The translations under genes were made by a program, and so were the position numbers. The notes under the pieces are model-generated. The model saw only the letters and a list, made by a program, of their open reading frames with translations. It did no database searches and was not told the origin of the DNA. A stretch of DNA of 64,000 bases, taken from the NCBI GenBank assembly GCA_029204225.1, contig CM055102.1, positions 15,312,229 through 15,376,228 of the forward strand, in the 5' to 3' direction. Shown one piece after another: positions 39,796-52,268 of the stretch. Origin of the DNA: Diphasiastrum complanatum. Taxonomy: Eukaryota > Streptophyta > Lycopodiopsida > Lycopodiales > Lycopodiaceae. Position 1 is the first letter of the stretch. Every line of letters begins with the position of its first letter.

Positions 39796-40045
39796 AAGGT
39801 TACTGTGAGGTTCGGGTCCAAAGAAGCTTAAGCGCCTTTGTGAGATATTGTTATTATGTTGAATGTTGTATTGCTGATGCAGATGGACAAGTAAACGCAG
39901 TGAAGGCATTAGTAAATGCAGGGAAGGTTACTGTGAGGTTCAGGTTCAAAGAAGCTTAAGCGGCGCCTTTGTGAGATGTTATTATTTTGAATGTTGTATT
40001 GCTGATGCAGATGGACAAGTAAACGCAGTGAAGGCATTACTGAAG
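39796..40045 (+). repeat. 128-bp tandem duplication over the 5' leader / splice acceptor
   Basis: GGTTACTGTGAGGTTC...AAAGAAGCTTAAGC...GCCTTTGTGAGAT...TTGCTGATGCAGATGGACAA GTAAACGCAGTGAAGGCATTA occurs twice in tandem (start of the shared core at about 39,799 and 39,927, period 128 bp). Copies differ by a few substitutions and small indels. Each contains the acceptor-like TTGCTGATGCAG and a tiny upstream frame ATG GAC AAG TAA. The second copy runs straight into the open frame of the RING ligase. Confidence 0.8.
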
Positions 40046-40087
40046 GATCCTAACCAGAGGTTGGACGGTAGACACATAGTTGTGGGA

Positions 40088-43000
40088 ATGGACGGCGTAT
40101 CTGCAGCGCAGCATCATATGTCTCAGCCTCCTTCTGATATTACGATAGATGTTACCCCGCTGCTTGAGAATGAAGCAACGGGTAACGACGAAGAACTGAG
40201 AACCGGAAGGCGCATGGGAAGGCTTCGGGGAGCCGCTCGGTACCTGCGGCAGGCAGGTACTCGGCGTTTAATGAGGGAACCGTCGATGCTTGTCAGGGAA
40301 ACAGCGGCAGAGCAACTGGAAGAGAGGCAGAGCGATTGGGCATATTCAAGGCCGGTTGTAATTCTAGATCTAATCTGGAATCTGGCATTTGTTGTGGTGG
40401 CAGTTGTGGTATTGGTTTTGAGCAGGCAAGAGCGGCCCAGTACTCCCCTAAGAATTTGGCTGCTCGGGTACGGCGTACAGTGCACACTTCACATGGTTTG
40501 CGTTTGTTCTGAGTACCTGGCTAGACGTCGAAGGCGTGCTAGTGGATTTGCTTCCGTATCAAATTCAATGGAATCTACAAGTTTCGAGAATGAAGTCGAG
40601 ACCGAAGCCAATACGCCTGTAGAGGAAACCATTGTGGAGCAGGCCAGGTGTGAAATTTTCTCCTCTACATGTTATTTGTACGTATTCTCCATTTCTACAT
40701 AAAATCATATTGTACGTCTTTAATCTGGGTCAGCACGAATCTTTCATGATTGGACAGTGCATTTTGAGAACCCTATTATCCGTTGCCAATTTTCACTCAG
40801 CCCAGATGTTTTCCTGGCTATTCCTTGGTTGTAACTTTGAAGCCCTCAAAATCCTCGACCCTCGCTAGAACTTTTGAGATCTCACGGATTGAAATATAAA
40901 AATCTTGAGCTCTGGTGAATGAAACAACTTCCATTATGACCAGTGAGCTGCAGAAAGCAATTTGACTTGTCTGCCACACGTTGAAAGTAGAGCCGAAGCT
41001 TATTTTGGAAAACATTTTGAACAAACCATGAAAGAAGAAGAATATCAGTATTTGGCTTCCATGAATGCTAAATCAGCTCAGTTTTCTCCATGATAAGAAG
41101 AAATGAGCAAATAATAAGTGTGTTGTGCATCAAAGGTTTTGTGCTTATCATTCATTCAAAGTTATGGGAATGTCAGATTCCAACCGCTGTTGCCGAGATA
41201 TGAGTGAACACTGTCATTCCATAGTTTTGTTCATCCTCCACAAGTGGAATTTTGGCACAGAGTTATTATTTTTCAGTAGTGCCACTCATAAGAGAATTAG
41301 AGGGAAATTGGGTTTCAGACTAGCATAGCTTACAAGAATTGTTTCTATAGGCATAGGGTGTGGTATGAAACATACACATATCAGAGTGATCGAAAGGTTG
41401 GACAAGCATCTTATGGTGGCATGAGGTAATGCCCTATTAGGTTTGATGAAGGTTAACTTGTAGTAAAAATTTTAGTGGTCGAGGTTTCCAATCTTAGTGT
41501 TTGACAATTTACTACTGATTTGAAAAATGGACATTTCCTCCAGTCATGGAAATTGGGAGCCTTGTGTAATAAAGTATGCTGTATAGATTTTGTGAAACGT
41601 TGCACATGACCTTTTCCTTAGCGATTTCATATATGTAGTTCGAACTTTGTATGTAGGCCCTAGAGAACCGTTTCTCATTCCCAACCTCAAAGCAGGTTAT
41701 CAAAACCATCTAAATTTAAGCCAGAGGATACAACTTTTGTGTGGTCCATCAGAATAGAGGTTTGAGGTTTGATAAATCATAGTTAGATCATGTGTCTTTT
41801 AAGCTCATGGCGTCTCATGCAACCTGGCCTTCAGATTCGTTCTTCATATCTAAGTGCTTAGTGCTTCTAATTCAAAATATATATTGCGAGGTCTCAACTG
41901 GCTTACTCAACCTGGATAATTAAACTCTAGAGATGCATTTTAGATGTTTGAAATATTATTCCAACGGTAGTCTTCCCAGTTTAGTTCCCATAGTACCTTT
42001 TTCTGTGTTTTGGTTGTACGTATGAGATTATGAATCTGCTGTGCTTACTTCAAAATTGCCAGACTGATGTCCGCAGCAACAAGATTCACCTTGACTTCAC
42101 TGCTTCTGAACCAAGTGGGATTTTTATTGCATGTGGAATAATTAGCATCAGACATTAGAGTTGGTCAATGGAACATTTGGAAATCTTTAAATCTTTGATG
42201 GTGCCAGAGCAGTGGGGACAGAGAATTTGAGAATTGACTAAGCTGAGATGAGGCTGTCTTCAGTTTCGGATATGCTTGAAAGAAATTATTGCTAGTGATG
42301 CCTTTTAAAAAATGCTCTATCCGTGGTAATAGCTAAAGTAGGGCTGGATTTACCTTAAAAGTTCTCAACTACTGTCTGTCACTAACAACATACTTGTGTA
42401 GAACAGTCTGGCGAAGCGAATGGAGTCTGCAAACACAATGTTTTCATTTGTGTGGTGGATTGTTGGCTTTTACTGGATTACTGCCGGAGGTCAAAATCTA
42501 GCACATGATTCTCCAGGGCTTTACTGGTAAGGATATCTGTGTCTAGATAGTTTTGTGCACTCTGCATGAAGTAAATGAAAAGTCTGTCAATTTTGGAAGG
42601 CTGTATTTTGAGTCGGTGTTATTGAAATTAATATTTTAGGAGCAGATCATGAGAACCTCAACATTGTTTAGCCTAATGCTTACAGGGGACCTTTTTTCTT
42701 CTTTTCGTAGTCTTTTTTCTCGTAAGTTTTTAAAGTCACCTGCCTTCAGTTTATACATGGACATGCTTGGAAATTGGGTGAATTGCAGATTTGGTTATCA
42801 AAGAGTAATTTTTGACATTATGGCCAATTTTTATGCAGGCTCTGCGTCATATTTTTGGCGTTTGACGTTTTCTTTGTAGTTTTCTGCGTGGCACTGGCAT
42901 GCGTAATTGGAATTGCAGTTTGTTGCTGTCTACCCTGCATTATTGCTATCCTCTATGCTGTTGCTGATCAGGTACCAAACGGATGAGTTTCAGGAGAATT

Positions 43001-46000
43001 GCTGTGATTATTGTACTTTTATAAGGTTAATAGATGAACCTTGTTGTTATTTTGAGCTATTGAAGAACAGTCCTATAGCTCTTTTCTTTTCTTAGTCCTC
43101 TTTATGTAGGTCAGATATCAAGACCTTTTTATATATGCGAACGTCTTCCTTCACATGGTAGGAAGCTTCAGTTTTGTGTTTCTAATCAATTAGAAAGATT
43201 ACTTCTTTTCCCACTTGAGTACAAAAGCAATGCTTTGAGGGATATGCATTAGGATTCAGTATTGCAATATTTTTCTCTCTTCAGCATGATACTGGTTTCA
43301 TGAAACATTCTCAAATTGTTGGAGATTGCTGATTATTAAACTTTTGAACCATCTGTTGTCACTGTTGTGATGGGGTGGCCATTCAGGCATGTAGTTGGTA
43401 ATTTTAAGTATGTCAGTGATAATATTGATGCATAGCTTATCCTACCAGTATGGAGCAGCGGGCAAGAGTTATTTGATTGTTGTTATCTGACCTTTTGTAT
43501 ATGTTATACCAGGAAGGTGCCTCTGAAGATGACATAAATCTCCTCCCAAAATACAAGTTCCGGCGTACTGGCTGCTTCAACAAAGCTTCACCACAACAGG
43601 ATGGAATAATGACAGTATCAGGCTCATCAGATCCTATGGATGAACACATATTATCTGCAGAACATGCAGTGAGTATCCTTTCATGTTTGTACTGCTACAA
43701 TCATTCCTGTAATTCTTCAGTTGTTGACTATTGGTTTCTGCTCATGTGAAAGTTGTATTTTGCTTCCTGTTACATGAAAGTCACTGAGAGCAGCAGTATT
43801 GTTTTATCCTGTGTTGCATCGGATCGCGATCCGCTGCAAAAACGTTCCGGATCGTGCGATCCGGAACTTCAGCAATCCGCGACCCGGATCGCAAATTTTA
43901 TTTTTATTTTTTTGTGGAAAAAGGAGTAATGGCCAATTTTTTTTTTTTTTTGAGTTTAATATTAACTAAATCGGTTTTGAATGGTGTTCTGATGCCAATG
44001 GTTTGCAGATCTACTGATTCCGTTTTCTGTTAGAAAATGATAGGAAGAGTTAGAAGGAGCCTTCCTTAGATTGGCGGAAATTGTATACTTCTTTTAGAAT
44101 AGCTGAAACAGGGGGTTCAGGGGGCGGTAGCCCCCCCCCCCCGGTAGGGGGTTTGGGGGGCAACGCCCCCCAACTTCCAACTCCTTGAGTGAAAACACAT
44201 TTTTTGGTGTTTCGCACTCGAAACAGTCGGCAAACTACACTGTTCAAATTTCTGAAACCAGATGAAAATGCAGCCATCTGAAAATGCAGCCAGTTTTCTT
44301 AAACCATCTACTGATGTCCAGATTTCTAATCAATGTTGCCCGCAGCCATCTGAAAGCAAGCAACAGATCTGCAAAACAATTGCTTTTTTGATATCCTTTC
44401 ACATGATACCCATATTGGCAACTATACAAAAAAAAGGAAAAAATTGTGTTCCGGAAACCCTAATGGGAAATCCCGGATTGCGTTCCGGAACGCCATCCGG
44501 AACAAGTTCCGGAACGCGGACTGCAACCTTGGTTTTATCTGTTGGGTTTTTTTAATCGAGGTACAATTTCCTCAATCACTTACAAGTTTTAAATTCCTGT
44601 GGCTTTGTTTGTCAATTTGAGTAGAAAACTCCTGCTGCTAAGCAGCAGCTAGAATCCATATTTAAGCATTTTAAGAGTGAGTTTTTGCTCGCTAGTTGTT
44701 AAAGGTTTTTTCAGGAAATGCTGTATTAGTGAAAGCTTGAATAAAAAAAGATGAGACATTTGATGGAACAGCTATGATTAAAGACTTGAGAACAGAAATT
44801 CTGCATTCAGCTCTTTTTTTATTGTTTACACCTGGATTGAAAATTCTGATGAATACACACAGCAAGATGGCACTCCTTTTTTCCAGACATCATGGTGAAA
44901 GTGTTGCCCTCCCATATCTGAATGATCATTTTCACTTCAAAGAAGTCCGCAACTTGGGGTTGTGTCCAAGGTAGTGCTTGCTAAGTTGCAACTTGCGACA
45001 TACTACTAAACATGTGGATCAGGCTGCCAATAATGCAGAGTCAATGTAAAAGTATTACTTGGCCTTCATTTGAGGAGACTGGACATATCAAAGCATCTGA
45101 GGAGAAATCTTCTGGAGTTTGGTTGGAGAGAAGTTTTTTAGCCTGGTTATCTTTTAGACTTTTCTTGATCAGTCTCTTAAGAGTCAAGACTTGTAGAGGA
45201 GACTTGGAGTTTGGTGATTTATGCATCTAACATGTTTTATGCGTCTAACATGTGCTTATCTCTTCGCCACATGTACCTACCCAATCATATTGGGCATTTA
45301 CATCGCAACCTTGCAGCATGGGAGTCGTAGTTGTCGTATGACCTTGTTTGCATCTTTTGCGCTTCATCCTTATCCAAGAAGCATGATTAGCTTAATCTTT
45401 CCTATAGATAGAATAGTTCTGCAGAGGTTACTTGACAGACTCTCAATAGCGGTTGCCTAAGTCTAGAGTGCAAATAAATCACTTATAGCAGAGTAGCTAG
45501 CTCATCAGCAAGCTATGAACATCAGGACTTCATGTATCTGATGTTCTGCCCCAAGCTTGATGAAGCACTTCTAAACAGAACACGTGCAGTGGTATGCAGT
45601 GCAAACTGATCTCAAAAAGAACTTCAAGAAAGAGAAGGGTTTGCCTCAAATTTCCAGAGGCTAGAAAGTTCTCCAGGATCGTTTGTAAAAGTGGGTTTAC
45701 TGGTCCTAATGTGAATCTTCCATTTAGCCATATCCCCTTTATGGAAGCTTCTACAGACAAGTTGTTCCCTCTTTTTTTAAAATTTGAAATGCAACTTCAT
45801 CCTGGCCCTGGGGTTTGTAGTCAGTTGGACTATTTTGCCCATTAGCCCTCAGGGTCCAACTAATAGATATCGAAGTCTGCACTTTTGGCGTTGGTTCATC
45901 TGAATGGCATTAATGTGATAGCGGTCAAAAGCATCACATGCTGATGAGTGTGGACAAACACTACAAAGTAGCATTGAAGTAGAGTATGGATAAGCTAAGG

Positions 46001-48744
46001 GTTATTTGTGATTAGACATATATGTTTGTCAGGAGAAATCAATGTGATTCTAAAGCACAGAAAGCTAGACCAATCAAAAAGTTGGACTGGTGAAGGATTC
46101 AGATGTTGAAAACATAGAGAATTGACATTCTTGAAGCAAAAGAATTCTAAGGTTGTAAGATCGACAAAAAGAATGAGATGATAATAGGATAGCTGATTCT
46201 CATTGAAAAACTGAAAAATCGTCCTGCAGTAAGTGGTGAGCTGGTGAGGTGAGAGGACTTCTGTTCCTCTTCATGAGGTGAGGAGCTCAACTTCAATCTG
46301 TTGCACAAATGAGAACATGAGAGAAAAATCAAAATTTCCAGCCACATTCTTCTCATGCGAAAAGAGAATATGTTTGTATCTCAGCAAATCTGCCGGATTT
46401 GATAGATTCACGTGACCTTTGCTGGAACCAAATGTTGTGAAAGGTTGCCAATGAATGTGGTTAAGGACTTCTTAATTGGCAATCAATTAGTTCGACATCA
46501 AAACGTGAAGAGCAGCAAGGTTGTTAGCTTCTTCATTGAAACCATAGATGCACCGAATCGCGATTCGCTGGGTCTGCGATTCGCGAGTCGCGATTCGCGA
46601 CCCAGAATTGCAAATTTTTTTTTTTTTTTTTGAAAAAATAGCTTATGGCTGAAATTCTTTTAGGGGATCAATGGTCAAACCAGCGTTTTGCCTCTCAGAA
46701 GTGCAGTAGATGAGGCACAAACAGATCTTATTTTCAGTAGCTATCCGGTTGTCATTTGCTCTGCTTTTCAGTAAATGTTAATGCTACAGTTTGGACTATC
46801 AACTGTATGGATGATGATCATTTTTGCAATCGTTTCACTGGAGATGTGAGTGCAATGTACATACAATTGGGGGCATAAATATTGGGCCCTTCTCGGCGCG
46901 CATTTGGACCCCTTTTTTATCTATAGGGGGGCGGTAGCATTTTTATCTACAGTGTCTATATAGCAGGAAGCTCTAGGGGGTTCGGGGGGCGGCAGCCCCC
47001 CGGTGGGGGGTTTGGGGGGCAACGCCCCCCAACTGCGGGGTCCGGGGGCTGCCGGTAGACCCCGGCCCCGACGTTAAGGTCTCTTCATGATTTGGCCTAC
47101 CAACTCCCCGAGTGAAAACATACTTTTTGGTGTTTTGCACCCAAAACAGTCGGCAAACTACACAATCATAATCCCCTTGATCAAAGCTTTCATCTGATAC
47201 CCATATTGCCTAAAAAAATTTCAAAAAAAAAAAATCGATTCTACACGATTATGGGAAAATCCCGAATTGCGAATCGGGATCGCGTTCTGATCGCGATTCA
47301 GAATCGCGCTGCAACTATGATTGAAACCTTTGCTCAACATTTCTTGAAGTTTCCAGATAATTTTTTATTTTAGGCCATTCCCTTGAGGTGTGACCTTAGC
47401 TCAAGTTTCAAGATGTGGAAATTTTCAAGGACGTATCAAATGCTACTTTGCTATCCCTTGGGTACTACTAGATACATGCTGAACCCTTCTGAAATAGTCC
47501 TTCATGCTCAAGCTGATGCCTAGCACAATGAATTGGTATTGCTTTAGCTAAAAAGAGGATTAAAAGTCCCAATGAATAAACTTGTCTACCTTGAAGCTGA
47601 CTAGTCTTAGCTAGGACATGCTCTCGTTGGCCTTAACAAGCTTCAAAGAAACAGCTTGAAGTATTTCTTGAATCTAGAGATTTGTAGTATCTTGATCAAG
47701 AGTTTCATTGAAATACTAATGACTGGTTGGTCCCGCCCTTTTACTTCCGTTGACTGAATGGTAGGTAATTGACGGTTTATTCTTCAAACCTGTTGAATGG
47801 ACGCCAGAAGGGTCTAGTTTTCAATCTTTAATTGTGCAAATGTTGTAGTCTGGTAAGTGAAAGTAGGGTAAATCTTCGTCAAGACTTCTAGAATCTTAAT
47901 TCTATTAAAATCTTTGATCTTAGTTTCTCCTCTGTTCTGTAAGCTCTTGAAATTATGATCAATACTTCTTACCTGGGTTTGTACATAGAGGAAAGTTACT
48001 GTGCGTTCATAGTTTCACAACATAAAGGCGAAGGGATTTTTTAATATGGCCTCCGCATATGGTGAGCTGATGCATATAACCGTCTGCTTTCTATAGCAGC
48101 ACACTAGCAAAGAGATTGCAATATTTATTACGCAGAAAGAATCGGCTTGAGAAACTTTTGCAACAACATTATTAGTCTATTATTGGAGCAAGTCATCTCT
48201 TGCCTTCTAGGCCCCGTGCTATCTTATTCCTTTAGAAAAATAAGAGTCATGTTTGTTAAATTTGCAGTCTCAAGTTGACTTTTATACATCCATCAAAAGA
48301 TCTTAGATAGCCTTACAGAAAGCTACAGTTTACTACCTGTAACATTTTATATGTTCAAATATTTGTCTTCGCAATTTCTTTGTCTAAAGACTTTTAGAAA
48401 TGGTAACAGTGCTGAACTTCCAATTTTAAAAAGTTGAACTGTTCTTGTGATGTCTTTTTGAAATCTCATATGTGAACTTTACAAAGTTGTTTTATGGTGT
48501 TGTTTCGTGAATTTATTTGAGCAAGGAGAGTTTTGATGATTTAAAGAGTTTGAGAAACTTTTTGATTGCTGAGCAGGAATGCTGCATCTGCCTATCAACT
48601 TATGATGATGGAGTTGAATTGCGTGAACTCCCATGCAACCACCACTTTCATTGTGCATGTATTGACAAATGGCTGCGGATCAATGCAACTTGTCCGCTCT
48701 GTAAGTATAACATCATTCACAGCAATAACAGGACAGAAGTTTAG
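40088..48744 (+). CDS. multi-pass membrane RING-H2 E3 ubiquitin ligase (At1g12760/At1g63170-like)
   Basis: Spliced CDS of 378 codons in five exons: 40088-40647, 42407-42526, 42839-42971, 43513-43668, 48577-48744. All introns are GT-AG and phases join without stops. The start chosen is [11 protein letters not shown] because the upstream open frame lacks an ATG. Residues 63-71 (REPSMLVRE) and the following [11 protein letters not shown] are family hallmarks. Hydrophobic segments lie at about 89-112, 122-142, 199-213 and 228-270 (the last includes [17 protein letters not shown]). The C-terminal RING-H2 (325-365) has all eight ligands: [14 protein letters not shown] and CPLC, so it should recruit an E2. 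Family members are transmembrane ligases; substrate unknown. The gene appears intact despite two transposons in intron 4. A short variant retaining intron 1 would end at 40,702. Confidence 0.93.
43809..44531. mobile_element. non-autonomous hAT element (MITE-like), 723 bp
   Basis: Flanked by perfect 8-bp duplications GTTTTATC (43801-43808 and 44532-44539), the target length of hAT transposons. Ends CTGTGTTGCATCGG and the reverse complement CAAGGTTGCAGTCC share GTTGCA, forming short imperfect terminal inverted repeats. Subterminal clusters of GGATCGCGATCC and TCCGGAAC repeats flank an A/T-rich interior. The centre has a C/G-homopolymer palindrome (about 44,115-44,170) and the block CTTGAGTGAAAACACATTTT. 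No transposase coding. Confidence 0.85.
46543..47319. mobile_element. non-autonomous hAT element (MITE-like), 777 bp
   Basis: Flanked by perfect 8-bp duplications ATTGAAAC (46535-46542 and 47320-47327). Ends CATAGATGCACCG and reverse-complement CATAGTTGCAGCG are near-identical inverted repeats. Subterminal AATCGCGATTC repeats and a GGGGGG/CCCCCC palindromic core (about 46,975-47,070) precede CCGAGTGAAAACATACTTTT and CAGTCGGCAAACTACAC. These core blocks match the element at 43809, in the same orientation, so the two belong to one family. Confidence 0.88.
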
Positions 48745-51700
48745 CACGAGCAGTCTTTGAAGGAAAAAGATGCACTGCAGTTGATTGCACTAATCAGGGT
48801 AAGCTTGAATGTAGCTGCCAACTCCTCATTTTTGTACCATATACTTGGCAAGTTTGAATATATCAATTTTTTCTTGCAAGAGCCAATGCAATGTTCTCAT
48901 GCAATGTTCTCAATGGTTATGAATGTTGTGATGTTTGGCACTTAAGGTGTTCATTTACTTTTTCCAATCAAGCTATTGTTTTCTTTGAGATTGTAGAATT
49001 ATTATGCTTAGTTACTGACGTGATCACATCTCACCAACTCTGTATACCTTTATTATAGGAGCAAATTCTATGCAGAGAATGCTTCTATCCAGTTCGAAAT
49101 CTCAGATAAGTCTATTGCTTAGAAATGCCAATCCACGTATGATTTTCCTTGAGTGTGTCTAATCAATATTCAAAGCTAGCAGAAAGCAGCAACCAAACAT
49201 TAAACCAACGTCATGTCATCACCACTATGTTAGGGAGTTCAGCTTGGCACATGTGAGAGCTTTTGTATATTTAAACCTCGGACTAATTCTGAATTTGTGG
49301 GCATCATCTGCTGCCAGACCTGTTGGGATAATGGAAGGATTTGCTTCTGAGATGATATCTAGAGCTTCCCTTTTCAAATCATGTGTAAACATTGATAACT
49401 TTGGCTTAAGAAGGGTTGTTAATTTTGTCAAAGTAGGCACTATATTCAAACAGTTGCTGTAGCACTCACCATTTTCATATTTGTGGGTGCATTTAATGGT
49501 ATATGCATTAATACAAAATTTTAAAGTCCATTCATTCTGGATGCCAGTGCTGCACTCGTATTTGGGAGTCTAAAATATAAGTAGTAGATAAAATTTCATT
49601 GTACATCAGTTGTCAACTGTTTAGTCATGTTTTTCATAACTTGATCTGCAAATATGACAACTCTCTCGATAGTTCTAGCATAAATGCAAAGGTTTGACTT
49701 TTGTATGTACAAATGTTTGAATGATACATTGATGGGGTCAAGGTTGTGTCATCCAAGGTATTAGCATTGGCGTTTCAATTATGATGAAATTAAAACATTT
49801 TTATTTGATAGAATTTAATGTAACATTGAACATTGTAAACTTAAGAGGTTGTACCATAGTTGCTCAGTGTATGAAACAAACAACCTTGTTTTGATGGATT
49901 TCTATCACTTTGTTTGAAATGGTGAGATGAATGATGGCAAGTGATATTTTCTTCACCAAGCAAAACTTACTTTATTCTTTTTTTGACACCGTCCATGTGT
50001 GCGTGGGGTTAGAACTTGGGCGGTCAATCCCACACTAAGAACCCTCTATCATCATATCACACAGGGGTGGATAGTATTTTACTATTAGGTACAATATCTT
50101 CTAGTACTTTTTCTTTCATCTCAATTCACTTTTGACTTAAATGTTCTGTTTTGGGTGAAAGAAGTAAGAAAATTCGTTTTGAAATAGCAATAAAAAAATA
50201 AGATTGAATGTATGGAGCTCTCCTAACCCATTGTTAACAATAGGATATTCATGTAGATTAATTTGAATCATGAGATGGAATGAATAACTTATACCTGCTA
50301 GCCTTGAACATCAAGCAAAAAATTCTTAAAGTCTTTAAAATTTGCAAGTAAAAAGCCATATTTGAAGGAATCTTAGTGTGTTGCAACATGAGCCTCAAGC
50401 AATGGCAACTCGAATTCATAAGCTCCAAACCAAAAAAGGCAGAAGGTTCTTAAAACTCGAAAGCTTTAACCCTCTAAACCTCTACCGTGATGGAAATATG
50501 GTGGTAACAAAATCATGGTCGTGGAATCATATAATCCCACTAAATATGAGCTAAGAATAATAACTTAGTGTAATAACAAGTATCAAACATGTTATTTTGT
50601 TATATGAATTAGAGCTATGAAAGCTTCACAGCAATTAATCAACTCCAATATATTTGATATTTAAGTGATATGAATGATAAATCTCTAATAACATTACTCC
50701 AACACAATTGGGCACCTTAAATCATAGCTCTACACATTGCTTTTTAAAGTTGGACCAAAAACAAGCTCCATGTTTGCCTTTGGTCAAGTTTTGATCTCTT
50801 TTAGAACTTCGTGTTTCAAAACATATCGTGATTTGTTCAAAACTGTTTCATTGGAATACTATTTCATACTTACCAGGGACTTCATAACATTAGTTTCATT
50901 TTTTCTTCTAAAATTTGTCGAGGTTTTTCTTGGTGTAAATTGAATTTTATTTTGACTAACAATTATATGAAAACTACCAAATTAGTATAATGTCTTTGGG
51001 AACCTTTGCTGGCAAGAGGGATTTGAAGGTCCTAATACGAAAAATTATTTGTTACGTAGTAGCTTCAAGAAAAGTACGCAAATAGGCTTTTTGAAGGTCA
51101 TAGAAGAAAAAGCTGAGACTTGATTGAAGAATGTAATGTTTAGTGGGATAGGAGAGGGAAGGCCTTTGATTTTTGGGCTTCCATCGAAGATTTTGTGGAA
51201 GAGGTCAATAACATGTTGGGATGAGGGTTTGTGACCAAAGGAGGCGTGAATCTTGAGGACTAAAGGATGGAAACCGATGTTGGAGACTTAGTAGAAGGGA
51301 TGAGAAATTTGCTTGTCTGTTCTCTTATAGTTTTGTCTAAACTACAAATATTTCGATATTGCAATGTTTATTATGTTATGTTTGTCTATAAAATCAATCT
51401 AACAAATTATGATGATTTTAAAATTAGAATCACTTAGAATTCGAACTCGAACGTGACAATAGTCCCGATAGTTTTGTTTGAATTTGATAGATGTAGTCAT
51501 GCATTAGGAGCTCGATAGTGCATCTATAGAATGCAACCATTTTTCTATTGAGCATCCTTTCCTTCTTCCAACAAATTGATCATACAATTTTATCATGTTT
51601 AGTATAATGTCAGATGGATTGAATGCTTCTTTGTTTAATTATAATTTGATTACGTTCTCTTAAGGTTTTACTTGATAAAATGTTGTAAATGCGAACTTGA

Positions 51701-52268
51701 CTTTTTGTTGTAAATGTTATAAATTCCAACTTGACTGTTTGAGGCCCAAGTTTTGGTTGCTCAAATTTGAAACTCCTACTTTACTTACATTCGTTATAAT
51801 TAAAGGGAAGCAAAGTGCTTGATGTATCTAGACTCTCATTAATTAGAAATTTTGGTGGAGATTGCACCCTTCAAACTAGTCAAGATTGTTTCTACACCAC
51901 ACATCTTGACCAGGGCTCTCATTGAATAGTTCAAGTAAATGTGGGGACATGATCACTCTTTTAGGAGAAGATCCGAGTTCTCTTTACCACATATAAGGCT
52001 CATTCATTACAACATTTGCCACAATTTCCAACAAAATTTCCAACGTGAAATCATGCAATAATTATTTTCTTGAATTGATGCCTCAAAAAATGCATAAAAA
52101 ATGTGGCATGAATGCCACATGGCCATCACCATTGATGGGAATCTCTACTGGGTTGATCTTGTACCATCAGCGCCTTCATCTTGCGAACCTCTGATTGTGT
52201 CAGAGTTGCCTTCTTGGTGTCGTTGCATCTTCTTCTTTGCTTCGTTGTGCTTGAGGATGTGACAATCT
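48745..52268. other. 3' flank of the ligase gene and intergenic AT-rich sequence
   Basis: The first few hundred bases are presumably 3'UTR; no clear single poly-A signal can be chosen. No further exon is recognised. A SINE-like fragment at 49,985-50,070 is the only structured feature. Confidence 0.5.
49985..50070 (-). mobile_element. possible SINE-like tRNA-derived fragment
   Basis: On the minus strand a tRNA-like stretch ends with AAGTTCTAACCCC, close to a pol III B box (GGTTCGAANCC), preceded by GATAGAGGGTTCTTAGTGTG and followed by an ACGGTGTC plus A-run tail. No convincing target duplication and a weak A box; tentative. Confidence 0.35.

Larger units (their letters stand above)
43669..48576 (+). 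other. 4.9-kb last intron of the RING ligase gene
   Basis: It begins GTGAGT after the exon 4 codon GCA and ends GAGCAG before GAATGCTGC. It separates the membrane part from the whole RING domain and contains two hAT-type non-autonomous elements (43809-44531 and 46543-47319). Other sequence shows no exon. Confidence 0.85.

Noticed and set aside
39971-40087. Upstream extension of the ligase frame
   Set aside because: The frame is open to 39,971 but has no ATG before 40,088, and it crosses the likely splice acceptor at about 40,010.
44262-44555. 97-residue open frame
   Set aside because: It lies inside the non-autonomous hAT element within an intron and has no recognisable domain.
48566-48760. 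Second frame overlapping the RING exon
   Set aside because: A shadow of the RING-H2 coding frame, which has all eight zinc ligands in the other phase.
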